Source: Rhodococcus sp. 14-2470-1b (GTDB lineage Bacteria; Actinomycetota; Actinomycetes; Mycobacteriales; Mycobacteriaceae). Taken from it: DNA of 64,000 nt. The translations under genes and the position numbers were made by a program. The notes beneath the pieces are model-generated. The model searched no databases. It worked only from the letters and a program-made list of their open reading frames with translations, and was not told the origin of the DNA. Below, piece after piece: positions 50,157-58,889 of this stretch (position 1 is its first letter; each line of letters starts with the position of its first letter). The stretch lies in NCBI RefSeq assembly GCF_002259415.1, contig NZ_NPFY01000011.1:248001-312000 (forward strand). The letters are read 5' to 3'.

Positions 50157-51148
50157 CGGGTCACCGGCGTCGTGAGAGTTCCATCAGCGAGGAACTGGTC
50201 CAGATTCTGCAGCGTCAGCGCTTCCATGGCCGCGCGCGTCTCCACCGTTCCACTGCCCACGTGGGGCAGTAGAACCGCGTTGTCGAGGCCGAGAAGCTTC
50301 TCCGGTACATCCGGTTCGTCGGCGAAGACGTCGAGCCCTGCGCCTGCCAGCCTGCCGTCGGCGAGCCGTTCCACCAACGCATCCTGGTCGACGACGCTTC
50401 CTCGGGCGACGTTGACGAGGTAGCCCTGGGGGCCCAGTGCGTCGAGCACGTCACTGTCCACGAGATGCTTGGTGCCCGAACCTCCCGAGGCTGCGACGAT
50501 GAGGATGTCCACGCTTCCGGCAAGCCCTGCGGCCGTGGGTGAATACGTGTACGGGGAGTCGGCGATCTCGTTGCGGTTGTGGTAGCCGATGGAGCAGCGG
50601 AACCCGGTGAGCCTGTCCGCGATTGCGCTCCCTATGCGTCCGAGACCGATGATGCCCACCCGCTTTCCGGTGACCTGCGACGTCAGCGGCGAGTTGCCCT
50701 CCGCGACCCACCGGCCGGCGCGGACGTAACGGTCGTTGAACGACACCTGACGGAGCGCGTCGATCACGAGTCCCACCGCTAGGTCGGCGACGCAGTCGGT
50801 CAGGACGTCCGGCGTGTTGCTGACCACGACACCGCGCGCGGATGCCGCGTCGACGTCGGTGGTGTCGTACCCGACGCCGAAGTGCACGATCGCCCCCAGA
50901 TTGGGGAGCTGCTCGATGAGTGTCGCGTCCACTCCCGTTCGGCCGGAGGTGACCGCTGCGGTGATCGACTCGCCGTGCCGAGCCAGGAACTCGTCGCGCT
51001 CGGCCACATCGGGGAGTACGAGGGCGTCGTAGTCGCCGGCGAGCGTGTCCATCAGGGACGGCTTGAGCGGCCCGACCCGAAGCACCCGTCCGGTTCTGTT
51101 CGAATCACTCTGCACCGCAGATGATTCCGTGGCTCCAACCGTTGCCAT
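50153..51148 (-). CDS. D-2-hydroxyacid dehydrogenase (glyoxylate/2-ketogluconate reductase type)
   Basis: 331 residues. NAD(P) motif VGIIGLGRIGSAIADRL (about 163), followed by IGYHNR rather than a clear Asp, which may favour NADPH. Catalytic triad complete: Arg in VNVARGSVV, Glu in VFADEPDVP and His in LLPHVGSGT. It reduces a 2-oxo acid such as hydroxypyruvate, glyoxylate or 2-ketogluconate. It is the first gene of an operon with the stress protein and is divergent from the peptide-type importer, which may carry a related substrate. Confidence 0.88.
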   Translation of the reverse strand: MATVGATESSAVQSDSNRTGRVLRVGPLKPSLMDTLAGDYDALVLPDVAERDEFLARHGESITAAVTSGRTGVDATLIEQLPNLGAIVHFGVGYDTTDVDAASARGVVVSNTPDVLTDCVADLAVGLVIDALRQVSFNDRYVRAGRWVAEGNSPLTSQVTGKRVGIIGLGRIGSAIADRLTGFRCSIGYHNRNEIADSPYTYSPTAAGLAGSVDILIVAASGGSGTKHLVDSDVLDALGPQGYLVNVARGSVVDQDALVERLADGRLAGAGLDVFADEPDVPEKLLGLDNAVLLPHVGSGTVETRAAMEALTLQNLDQFLADGTLTTPVTR

Positions 51149-51491
51149 TACTCAGCTCCTCACAGGACTCGCCGCGTGCGCGTTTTCCAGTACGCTATGT
51201 CGCCTTTCGGATACCTGTCCAACACGTAAATAACATGGATTGATACTCAAACGGCATTGTCGACGTACTTACTACACCCTATCTTCAGCTGAGTAACGCT
51301 GTCCGACCAGGTCAGACGCGTCGTGATGTGACACAGACCTCGTGATGCGGGTCGATGTGACCCACAAAACCCCCTGGTTAGGGGCGATTGTCGTGTTGAC
51401 GCCGATATGCGCCACTCCTACCGTGTGTCTACCGTCACAGATAAGCGCTGCACCACGTGCAGTCGCACTCCCCATCCACCTGGAGGTCACC
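51149..51491. other. 343-bp divergent intergenic region with importer promoter
   Basis: No gene is seen. TTGACG (51396-51401), 17-bp spacer and TACCGT (51419-51424) form a good promoter for the importer operon. Upstream are the inverted repeat CCCC-TGGTTA-GGGG (near 51372-51384) and the directly repeated motif GATGTGAC (near 51324 and 51353), both candidate regulator sites. The left part should hold the promoter of the 2-hydroxyacid dehydrogenase gene, which I could not place. Confidence 0.5.
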
Positions 51492-53072
51492 ATGAGCCCT
51501 GCACAGGCAGTGCAGCAGGGACGGACCACGCGCAGCGCGATCATCATCGCTGGCGCACTGAGCTTTTCGATGATCGCGAGCGGTTGCACGGTGGCGAACT
51601 CCGGCAGCGGCACCGCCGCGAGTGCGGACACCCTCCGCATCGTTCTGCAGGAAGAGCCGCCGACCCTCGAAGCGTGCGACGTCTCCCTCACATCGGTCGG
51701 GGTCGTCACGCGGTCCAACATCACCGAGCCCCTGATGGAACGGAACCCGACCGAAGGAACCCTCGAGCCGAAGCTGGCCGACTCCTGGACCCAGGTATCG
51801 GACCGTGAATGGACCTTCCAGCTTCATCCCGGCGTCACCTTCAGCGACGGCAGCCCGTTCGAAGCAGAGGACGCAGCGCACTCGATCGAGCGGGCCGTGA
51901 ACTCGGACCTCGGATGCAACGTCGAGGGTTACGTCTTCGGCGACGCCGACCTGGACGTGAAGATCATCGATCCACTGACCGTGAGCGTCGCGGCACCGAG
52001 TGCGGACCCGATCCTTCCGCTGAAGCTTTCCTTCGTCGAAATGGTGCCGAGGACCTACAGCCTCACCGAACGCGTGCGCGAGCCGATCGGCACCGGACCG
52101 TTCGCGATCGACAACTGGGATTACGGCCAGCGTCTGTCGCTCGTACGCAACGAGACGTACTGGGGCGACAAGCCGGACTACGCCCGCGCGACGTACCAGT
52201 GGCGAAGCGAGGGCAGCGTCCGCGCGTCGATGGTGTCCAACGGGGAAGCCGAGATCGCGACCTCGCTCGGACCGGAGGACGGCGCAGGCGACCTCGGAGT
52301 CGCCTACCCGAACAACGAGACGACAGCGGTTCGTATCCAGCTCGAGGAGACTCCGCTGGACGATATGCGGGTACGTCAGGCGATCAACTACGCGATCAAC
52401 CGCGAGGGAATCGTCGACGCCTTGTTCCAGGGACTCGGAAAGCCTGCGGCGCAGCTGGTCTCGGACGGAGTGATCGGATACAACGACGAACTCTCACCGT
52501 GGCCGTACGACCCCGCCCGAGCCCAGGAGTTGATCGACGAGGCACGGGCGGACGGCGTACCCGTCGATACTCCGATCCGACTCATCGGCCGGACCGGTCA
52601 GTTCCCGAAGGTGAACGAAACTCTCGAGGTCGTGCAGTACGCACTGTCCCAGCTGGGGATGAACGTGTCGATCGAGATGACGGACTCGGCCGGAACAGCG
52701 GAGTACCAGGAACGCCCGTTCCCCAACGTCGGTCCGTACCTCCTCGTCATTCAGCACGGAAACCAGGCAGGCGACGCCGCGTTCACCGCCGACCAGTACC
52801 TCATGAGCGAAGGATTCCAGAGCGCAGGCGGGACACCGGAGTTCGACGAGCGTGTCCGTCAGGCCGCCGTCCTCACCGGCGACGCCCGGCAGGACGCATA
52901 CGCACAGTTGTTCGCGGAGGAGCCCAAGGAGATCATGCAGATGGCGTTCATCGCCCACATGGAAGGTGTTCTCGCCAAGGCAGATTCCGTCGACTACGCC
53001 CCCAACTCGGCCACTGTCGACGAGATGCATCTCGCCGCGATGACCCGCGCCGACTCACCCGAAACGGACTAG
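51492..53072 (+). CDS. Dipeptide/oligopeptide-type ABC importer binding lipoprotein
   Basis: 526 residues from ATG 51492, preceded by TGGAGG. Signal peptide with lipobox ASGC. Family 5 (DppA/OppA/NikA-type) binding protein: TLRIVLQEEPPTLEACDVSL, EPLMERNPTEGTLEPKLADSW, IGTGPFAIDNWDYGQRLSLVRN and MRVRQAINYAINREGIVDAL. Ligands in this family range from peptides to opines, nickel and sugars; not predictable. First gene of a five-gene importer operon. Confidence 0.92.
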   Translation: MSPAQAVQQGRTTRSAIIIAGALSFSMIASGCTVANSGSGTAASADTLRIVLQEEPPTLEACDVSLTSVGVVTRSNITEPLMERNPTEGTLEPKLADSWTQVSDREWTFQLHPGVTFSDGSPFEAEDAAHSIERAVNSDLGCNVEGYVFGDADLDVKIIDPLTVSVAAPSADPILPLKLSFVEMVPRTYSLTERVREPIGTGPFAIDNWDYGQRLSLVRNETYWGDKPDYARATYQWRSEGSVRASMVSNGEAEIATSLGPEDGAGDLGVAYPNNETTAVRIQLEETPLDDMRVRQAINYAINREGIVDALFQGLGKPAAQLVSDGVIGYNDELSPWPYDPARAQELIDEARADGVPVDTPIRLIGRTGQFPKVNETLEVVQYALSQLGMNVSIEMTDSAGTAEYQERPFPNVGPYLLVIQHGNQAGDAAFTADQYLMSEGFQSAGGTPEFDERVRQAAVLTGDARQDAYAQLFAEEPKEIMQMAFIAHMEGVLAKADSVDYAPNSATVDEMHLAAMTRADSPETD

Positions 53073-53081
53073 AGGCCCATC

Positions 53082-54011
53082 ATGTTCAGATTTCTGCGAC
53101 GAAGGATCTACACCAGCCTGGTTCCGCTGATCGTCGTGCTCCTCGGTGTATTCCTCCTGGCCCGCCTCACCGGCGACCCGACGAGTCTCTACCTGCCGGA
53201 GTCCGCCACCCAGGCCCAGCGTGAGGCGTTCCGGGCGTCGAACGGGCTCGACCAGCCGCTCCTGACGCAGCTGTTCGATTACCTCAGCGGCGTCGTCCAT
53301 CTGGACTTCGGCGACTCGCTGCGCACCGGTGAAGCCGCGTCGACCATGGCTCTTCGCGCGTTCCCCGCCACGCTGCAGTTGGCGTTCATGACGATGTTCC
53401 TGGCGATCGTCGGCGCCATCGTCATCGGGTGCTGGGCGGCGTACCGACCCAACTCCCTCGCCGACCGGATCTCCAGCCTGCTGTCCATGACGGCGGCAAG
53501 CATCCCGGACTTCTGGTTCGCGATCATGGGCGTCTGGCTCTTCGCCGTGACCTTCGGTGTGCTCCCGACGTCGGGAACCGGTGCCGGCATGCTGTCGTGG
53601 ATCCTGCCGATCGCGACACTGCTCATCCGCCCACTGGGTGTACTGACCCAGGTCGTGCGAGGTGCGATGGTGGCCGCACTGTCCGCGCCGTACGTCCGGC
53701 TCGCCCGCAGCAAGGGCGCAAGCGACATCCGTGTGGTCACCCACCACGCACTGCGCAAAGCAGCGGCACCGGCGCTGACCGTTGCAGGCGACCTCATGGT
53801 CGGTCTGGTCAACGGAGCAGTCGTCGTCGAGGCGATCTTCGGATGGCCCGGTATCGGAAAGCTCATGATCGACGCCATCCTCCAGCGTGATTTCGCGGTC
53901 CTGCAGGCGGCTGTGCTGTTGACCGCCATCAGCATCTTCGTACTCAACATCGTCATCGACGCCTGCTACGCACTGCTCGACGCCCGTGTCCGCGACAAGG
54001 CGAAGGTCTAG
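53082..54011 (+). CDS. Dipeptide-type ABC importer permease (DppB type)
   Basis: 309 residues, six helices. It opens with RRRIYTSLVPLIVVLLGVFL and has the DppB-type motif RLARSKGASDIRVVTHHALR (EAA-like coupling loop, about 205) and EAIFGWPGIGKLMIDAILQRD. It pairs with the next permease. It follows the binding protein gene by 9 nt. Confidence 0.93.
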   Translation: MFRFLRRRIYTSLVPLIVVLLGVFLLARLTGDPTSLYLPESATQAQREAFRASNGLDQPLLTQLFDYLSGVVHLDFGDSLRTGEAASTMALRAFPATLQLAFMTMFLAIVGAIVIGCWAAYRPNSLADRISSLLSMTAASIPDFWFAIMGVWLFAVTFGVLPTSGTGAGMLSWILPIATLLIRPLGVLTQVVRGAMVAALSAPYVRLARSKGASDIRVVTHHALRKAAAPALTVAGDLMVGLVNGAVVVEAIFGWPGIGKLMIDAILQRDFAVLQAAVLLTAISIFVLNIVIDACYALLDARVRDKAKV

Positions 54012-54019
54012 GAGCCACC

Positions 54020-55003
54020 ATGTCACTCGATTTCGAAGCCCCGAAAACGTCCGAGCCGGAGGATGTTCCGGATCCGACGCCGGCGTCGCGCACCAGCTCC
54101 GCGCCGCTGTGGAGGCTCCTTCTCCGCGACCGCGTCGCGACCGTCGCGGCAGGCATTCTGGTCCTGGTGTTCCTGACGGCGATCTTCGGGCCGATGCTCG
54201 TCGGCGACGCGGCCACCGCGCAGGACCTCAACCGCTCCAACCTGGCACCGTTCTCCCTCGACACCGGTTGGATGAACATTCTCGGTACCGATCCCCTCGG
54301 CCGCAGCATGCTCGCTCGCCTGATCGTCGCGTGCCAGACCACAATGTCCGTGGCGATCCCCGCCGTCATCCTGTCGGCCATCATCGGCTCGATCATCGGA
54401 ATGTGGGCCGGGTACCACCGCGGATGGCGTGAGACGACGGCGATGCGCGTCGCCGACGTCATCATGAGCTTCCCGTCTCTGCTGATGGCCGTCGTCGTGC
54501 TGTACGTCTTCTCCCCCAGCGCCGCGAACATCGTTCTGGTTCTTGCCATCACCCGTATCCCGATCTATCTGCGTACCGCACGCGCCGAATCCGCGGAACT
54601 GCAGAGCAGGTTGTTCGTCGACGCCGCCCGTACCTTCGGTGCGTCGAGCGGGTCGGTCATTCGTCGGCACGTCGCACCGATCCTGTTGCCGACGCTGCTG
54701 ACCGTCGCCACCTTGGACTTCTGCTTCGTCATGCTGGCGGAGTCGTCACTGAGCTTCCTGGGCATCGGAATTCAGCCACCCGACGTCAGCTGGGGTCTCA
54801 TGGTCGCGCAGGGCCGCACGTACCTGCAGACCGCCTGGTGGTTGTCGTTCTTCCCCGGCCTCGCCATCGTCATCACCACGGTGTCGGCCACGGTGCTCGC
54901 AGCCTGGGCACGCATCGCCACCGATCCTGCTCAGCGCTGGCGTCTGACCGTCCCGCGCTCGGCCAAGTCCCGCCTTCTCCCCGTCCGAAAGGTCGTCTCA
55001 TGA
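54020..55003 (+). CDS. Dipeptide-type ABC importer permease (DppC type)
   Basis: 327 residues. Leader rich in acidic residues, then six helices. The segment HILGTDPLGR-type motif reads NILGTDPLGRSMLARLI (about 90), the coupling loop is DAARTFGASSGSVIRRHVAP, and LAESSLSFLGIGIQPPDVSW near the C-terminus is the DppC hallmark. It overlaps the first ATPase gene by ATGA. Confidence 0.93.
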   Translation: MSLDFEAPKTSEPEDVPDPTPASRTSSAPLWRLLLRDRVATVAAGILVLVFLTAIFGPMLVGDAATAQDLNRSNLAPFSLDTGWMNILGTDPLGRSMLARLIVACQTTMSVAIPAVILSAIIGSIIGMWAGYHRGWRETTAMRVADVIMSFPSLLMAVVVLYVFSPSAANIVLVLAITRIPIYLRTARAESAELQSRLFVDAARTFGASSGSVIRRHVAPILLPTLLTVATLDFCFVMLAESSLSFLGIGIQPPDVSWGLMVAQGRTYLQTAWWLSFFPGLAIVITTVSATVLAAWARIATDPAQRWRLTVPRSAKSRLLPVRKVVS

Positions 55004-56025
55004 GTGCACCTGCCGCAGCACGCCCGGACACCGACCGCATCGCCATGGACGTGCGCGACCTGACGGTCGATCTACGGACCCCCTCGGGCGTCATTCGCGC
55101 CGTCGACCACGTCACGTTCAGCGCCAGGCGTGGCGAAACCCTGGCTCTGCTCGGCGAATCCGGCTGCGGTAAGTCGATGACGGCACAGGCCGTCGTCGGC
55201 CTCCTCGAACCGATCGCCGACGTCACCGACGGTTCTGTGGAGATCGACAGCTCGGATCTCGGCAAGGTCGACCTGGTGTCCGCGAAGTCCAAGGTGCGAC
55301 GCCACATCGCCGCAACGGAACTGGCGATCGTCTTCCAGGACGCCCTCACCGCACTCAATCCGGTGTACACCGTCGGCACCCAGCTCGCGGAACCGTTCCG
55401 CATCCACCGCGGTCTGAGCGCGAAAGAAGCCAAGGTGGAGGCTATTTCGCTGATGCGCCGCGTCGGGATTCCCCAGCCGGAGTCGCGGGCGGACTCCTAT
55501 CCCCACCAGTTCTCCGGTGGTATGCGTCAGCGCTTGCTGATTGCGATGGCCGTGGCCCTCAGTCCCTCGGTGCTGCTCGCGGACGAACCGACCACGGCAC
55601 TCGACGTGACGGTGCAGGCACAGATCATGACGCTCCTCCGCGAGCTGCGGACCGAACACGACATGGCCGTCGTACTCATCACGCACGACCTCGCGCTCGT
55701 CGCCGAGGAGGCAGACCGCGTGGCGATCATGTACGCGGGCAACGTCGTCGAGACAGGCCTGGTGTCCGAGGTGTTCGCCGATCCGCGCCACCCGTACACC
55801 AAGGGTCTTCTCGATTCGGTTCCCGTGCACGCCGTCCGCGGAGAGGACCTGAAATCCATCGGTGGCACTCCGCCGGATCTGCACTCCGTGCCCGACGGAT
55901 GCGTCTATCAAGCTCGATGCCCGCTCGCCCGGGACATCTGCATCGACCGACGCCCGTCCCTAGAACCCGTCGGAGACGGCCGATTCTCCGCCTGCCACTT
56001 TTCGAACGAGGTGTCTCATGTCTGA
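55000..56025 (+). CDS. Dipeptide-type ABC importer ATPase (DppD type)
   Basis: 341 residues. Walker A GESGCGKSM (the final Thr/Ser is Met-adjacent: K-S-M-T), signature QFSGGMRQRLLIAMAVALSP, Walker B LLADEPTTALDVTVQA and H-loop ITHDLALVAEEAD. The C-terminal oligopeptide/dipeptide transporter domain has Cys-rich CVYQARCPLARDIC, as in DppD proteins that carry an Fe-S cluster or metal. It acts with the next ATPase, whose start overlaps its end by 8 nt. Confidence 0.93.
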   Translation: MSAPAAARPDTDRIAMDVRDLTVDLRTPSGVIRAVDHVTFSARRGETLALLGESGCGKSMTAQAVVGLLEPIADVTDGSVEIDSSDLGKVDLVSAKSKVRRHIAATELAIVFQDALTALNPVYTVGTQLAEPFRIHRGLSAKEAKVEAISLMRRVGIPQPESRADSYPHQFSGGMRQRLLIAMAVALSPSVLLADEPTTALDVTVQAQIMTLLRELRTEHDMAVVLITHDLALVAEEADRVAIMYAGNVVETGLVSEVFADPRHPYTKGLLDSVPVHAVRGEDLKSIGGTPPDLHSVPDGCVYQARCPLARDICIDRRPSLEPVGDGRFSACHFSNEVSHV

Positions 56026-57028
56026 AACAGCACGAGCAGAACAGCTTTTGACGGTCCGCGGATTGAACAAGACCTTCAAGGTCGGCGGAGGCGACCTCCG
56101 CGCACTCGACGCGATCGACCTGGACCTGCGCCGAGGCGAGACACTCGGACTCGTCGGCGAATCCGGTTGCGGTAAGTCGACACTTGCCCGCACGCTGATG
56201 ATGCTCGAGCGGCCGGACTCCGGAACCGTCGACTTCGACGGTGTCGACCCGTTCTCGCTGAAAGGCAAGGATCTCCTGGGGTTTCGCCGACGCGTCCAGA
56301 TGGTGTTCCAGGATCCGTACGGTTCCCTCAACTCACGAATGACGGCCGCGGACATCATCAGCGAGCCGTGGCGGAGCCACAAGACCCTGTACAAGACTCG
56401 CCGGGATCGGTCCGCGAGAGTCCGTGAGCTGCTGCACCTGGTCGGTCTACGCCCGAGCGACGAACACCGGTTCCCGCAGGAGTTCTCCGGCGGCCAGCGG
56501 CAGCGTCTCGGCATCGCTCGCGCACTGGCACTGAACCCCGACGTGATCATCTGCGACGAGCCGGTGTCGGCATTGGACCTCTCGGTGCAGGCACAGGTAC
56601 TCAATCTTCTGAACGATCTGCAGAAGCAACTCGGAATCTCCTACGTGTTCATCTCGCACGACCTGTCGGTCGTCCGACACGTCGCCGACCGAGTGGCTGT
56701 CATGTACCTCGGCCGTATCGTCGAATCCGGTGCCACCGACGCCGTCTTCGACAGGCCGAGCCACCCCTACTCGGCAGCATTGATGTCCGCAGCTCCCAAG
56801 CTCGACGCCGCCTCCCGCGGAGAGCGGATCCTGTTGAAGGGCGAGGTCCCGTCTCCGCTGAACCCGCCGTCGGGGTGCCGGTTCCGGACCCGCTGCTGGA
56901 AAGCGACCGAACTGTGCAGCTCGGACGCACCACCGGTTGCCCGCGACCGCAACGAGTTCGACCACATGGCCGAATGCCACTACCCACTCGTCGAGAACGA
57001 CCTGGGCCTCGTCGCCGCCGGGACGTGA
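56018..57028 (+). CDS. Dipeptide-type ABC importer ATPase (DppF type)
   Basis: 336 residues. Walker A GESGCGKST, signature EFSGGQRQRLGIARALALNP, Walker B IICDEPVSALDLSVQAQ, H-loop FISHDLSVVRHVADRV, then the C-terminal domain with NPPSGCRFRTRCWKATELC. It forms the heterodimeric motor with the DppD-type protein. It is the last importer gene, and the TSUP exporter gene begins 3 nt later. Confidence 0.93.
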   Translation: MSETARAEQLLTVRGLNKTFKVGGGDLRALDAIDLDLRRGETLGLVGESGCGKSTLARTLMMLERPDSGTVDFDGVDPFSLKGKDLLGFRRRVQMVFQDPYGSLNSRMTAADIISEPWRSHKTLYKTRRDRSARVRELLHLVGLRPSDEHRFPQEFSGGQRQRLGIARALALNPDVIICDEPVSALDLSVQAQVLNLLNDLQKQLGISYVFISHDLSVVRHVADRVAVMYLGRIVESGATDAVFDRPSHPYSAALMSAAPKLDAASRGERILLKGEVPSPLNPPSGCRFRTRCWKATELCSSDAPPVARDRNEFDHMAECHYPLVENDLGLVAAGT

Positions 57029-57031
57029 GAG

Positions 57032-57766
57032 GTGATCGGTGATCTGCCGCTGTCGGGGTTCGCCGTGGTGGCGTGCGCGATCCTGTTCGCGTCGTGCATG
57101 CAGGCGTCCATCGGGTTCGGCATGGGAATGCTCGCGGCGCCGATCGTCGCGATCGTCGACCCTGGTCTCGTGCCCGGGACCCTGATCATGCTGGCGATCC
57201 TCGTCAGCACGATGGTGTTGATCAAGGAGGGGACCTCGCTGGATCTGTCCGGTGCCAGCTGGGCGCTGGCGGGCCGGGTTCCCGGCACGATTCTCGGCGC
57301 GTTGCTGTTGGTGGCGCTGCCGGAACGTGGCTTGGCGTTGATGCTCGCAGGTGTTGTTCTGCTCGGGATCGCACTGACGTCGTTCGGATGGATCCCCCTG
57401 CCGCGCAGGCGGAATCTGATGGTGGCCGGAGCTGCGTCCGGGTTGCTGGGCACCGCCACCTCGATCGGCGGTCCGCCCATGGCGCTGGTGTGGCAGCGCA
57501 ACACGGGTGCGAAGCTACGCAGTACCATGAGCGCGTTCTTCCTTGTCGGATCCGTCATGTCGTTGGTCGCTCTCGCAGCCGCCGGGGCGGTGGACGGTCA
57601 CACCGCCCTGTTGTTCGTTCTGCTCGCGCCGGCCACGATCCTCGGTTACGTACTGTCTCGTTTCGTCAACCGACTCATGGACCGTAGACGGCTGAGACTC
57701 ACCGCCATCGTGGTCTCGACGATCGGTGCGGTCGTCCTGATCGGACAGCAGCTCGTCACCCTGTGA
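57032..57766 (+). CDS. TSUP (TauE/SafE) family anion exporter
   Basis: 244 residues, about eight helices. The two repeat signatures are SCMQASIGFGMGMLAAPIVA (about 22) and GLLGTATSIGGPPMALVWQ (about 135). Its start is a GTG only 3 nt after the DppF-type gene, so it is co-transcribed with the importer; this could mean the imported compound yields sulfite, a sulfonate or another anion that must be expelled. This link is inference. Confidence 0.87.
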   Translation: MIGDLPLSGFAVVACAILFASCMQASIGFGMGMLAAPIVAIVDPGLVPGTLIMLAILVSTMVLIKEGTSLDLSGASWALAGRVPGTILGALLLVALPERGLALMLAGVVLLGIALTSFGWIPLPRRRNLMVAGAASGLLGTATSIGGPPMALVWQRNTGAKLRSTMSAFFLVGSVMSLVALAAAGAVDGHTALLFVLLAPATILGYVLSRFVNRLMDRRRLRLTAIVVSTIGAVVLIGQQLVTL

Positions 57767-57771
57767 GTGTC

Positions 57772-57794
57772 AACTACTCACTAACTGGGTAGTT
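57772..57794. promoter_or_regulatory. Inverted repeat before the PRISE-type reductase gene
   Basis: AACTAC (57772-57777) and GTAGTT (57789-57794) are inverted, and TAACT-GGGT-AGTTA is nested inside the right side. It lies in the 35-bp gap before the reductase start, a typical operator position. The TetR protein encoded at 60402 is a possible partner. Confidence 0.45.
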
Positions 57795-57801
57795 ACGGCT
57801 C

Positions 57802-58875
57802 ATGAGCGAACCCCAACACCGTGCCTTGATCGTCGGTGCCACCGGAATCTCCGGTCAAGCCCTGTGCCGCGAGACCCTCGCACAAGGTTGGACCACCTAC
57901 GGGCTGAGCCGCAGCGGGAAGACCCCCGTCGACGGCGTCACGCCCGTGGCCGCCGACCTGCTCGACACCGCAAGCCTGACCGACGCTCTCGCCGAGGTGA
58001 ACCCCGACATAGTCTTCTTCACGGCCTGGATGAAGAAGGACTCCGAGAAAGAGAACATCGAGGTCAACTCGGCCACGCTGCGCAACGTCCTCGACGTGCT
58101 CGGGCCGTCCGGAACGGTGAAACACGTCGCGCTGATGACCGGCCTCAAGCACTACCTCGGGCCGTTCGACGCCTACGGCGACGCCGTCATGGCCGAGACA
58201 CCGTTCCACGAGTCGGAAGAGCGACTCGACACACCCAACTTCTACTACGCCCAGGAAGACGAACTGTTCGCCGGCGCGGACAAGTACGACTTCACGTGGA
58301 GTGTGCATCGTGCGCACACGATCTCCGGCTTCGCCGTCGGCAACGCGATGAACATGGTGCTTACCCTGTCCGTCTACGCCTCGATCTGCGCCGAGTTGGG
58401 CACCCCGTTCGTCTTTCCCGGGTCGGACACCCAGTGGAACGGTCTCACCGACCTCACCGACGCGGACCTGCTCGCGGAACAGATGGTGTGGGCATCGTCG
58501 AACGACAACGGAAAGAACGAAGCGTTCAACATCGCCAACGGCGACGTCTTCCGCTGGCGCTGGATGTGGCCGCAGTTCGCCGAAATGTTCGGTGTCGAGC
58601 CCGAAGGGTACGACACCGAACCACGTCCGCTCGAACCTCGGATGGCGGACGCCGCCGAGACATGGACACGTATCGCCGCCACGCACGATCTGGTCGAGCC
58701 CGACGTCACGAAGCTCGCGTCCTGGTGGCACACCGACGGCGACCTCGGCCGCGACATGGAGTGCCTCACCGACATGAACAAGTCGAAGAAAGCCGGTTTC
58801 CTCGGCTTCCGATCGACCCCCGATGGCATCGCATCGGTGGTCCAGCGTTACCGCGACGCTCGGCTGATTCCCTAG
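57802..58875 (+). CDS. PRISE-type SDR reductase (progesterone 5-beta-reductase/iridoid synthase-like)
   Basis: 357 residues, extended SDR. The cofactor motif is GATGISGQAL (about 12), and LSR at the end of the second strand suggests NADPH. The PRISE signatures are present: MTGLKHYLGPF (catalytic Lys, about 115), NFYYAQEDEL (catalytic Tyr, about 150) and WSVHRAHTISGF (about 173). PRISE enzymes reduce activated C=C bonds of enones, steroids and small electrophiles; the bacterial substrate is unknown. It stands in the gap between the importer operon and the convergent xylulokinase gene. Confidence 0.85.
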   Translation: MSEPQHRALIVGATGISGQALCRETLAQGWTTYGLSRSGKTPVDGVTPVAADLLDTASLTDALAEVNPDIVFFTAWMKKDSEKENIEVNSATLRNVLDVLGPSGTVKHVALMTGLKHYLGPFDAYGDAVMAETPFHESEERLDTPNFYYAQEDELFAGADKYDFTWSVHRAHTISGFAVGNAMNMVLTLSVYASICAELGTPFVFPGSDTQWNGLTDLTDADLLAEQMVWASSNDNGKNEAFNIANGDVFRWRWMWPQFAEMFGVEPEGYDTEPRPLEPRMADAAETWTRIAATHDLVEPDVTKLASWWHTDGDLGRDMECLTDMNKSKKAGFLGFRSTPDGIASVVQRYRDARLIP

Positions 58876-58889
58876 GCCGGCTCGTTTCG

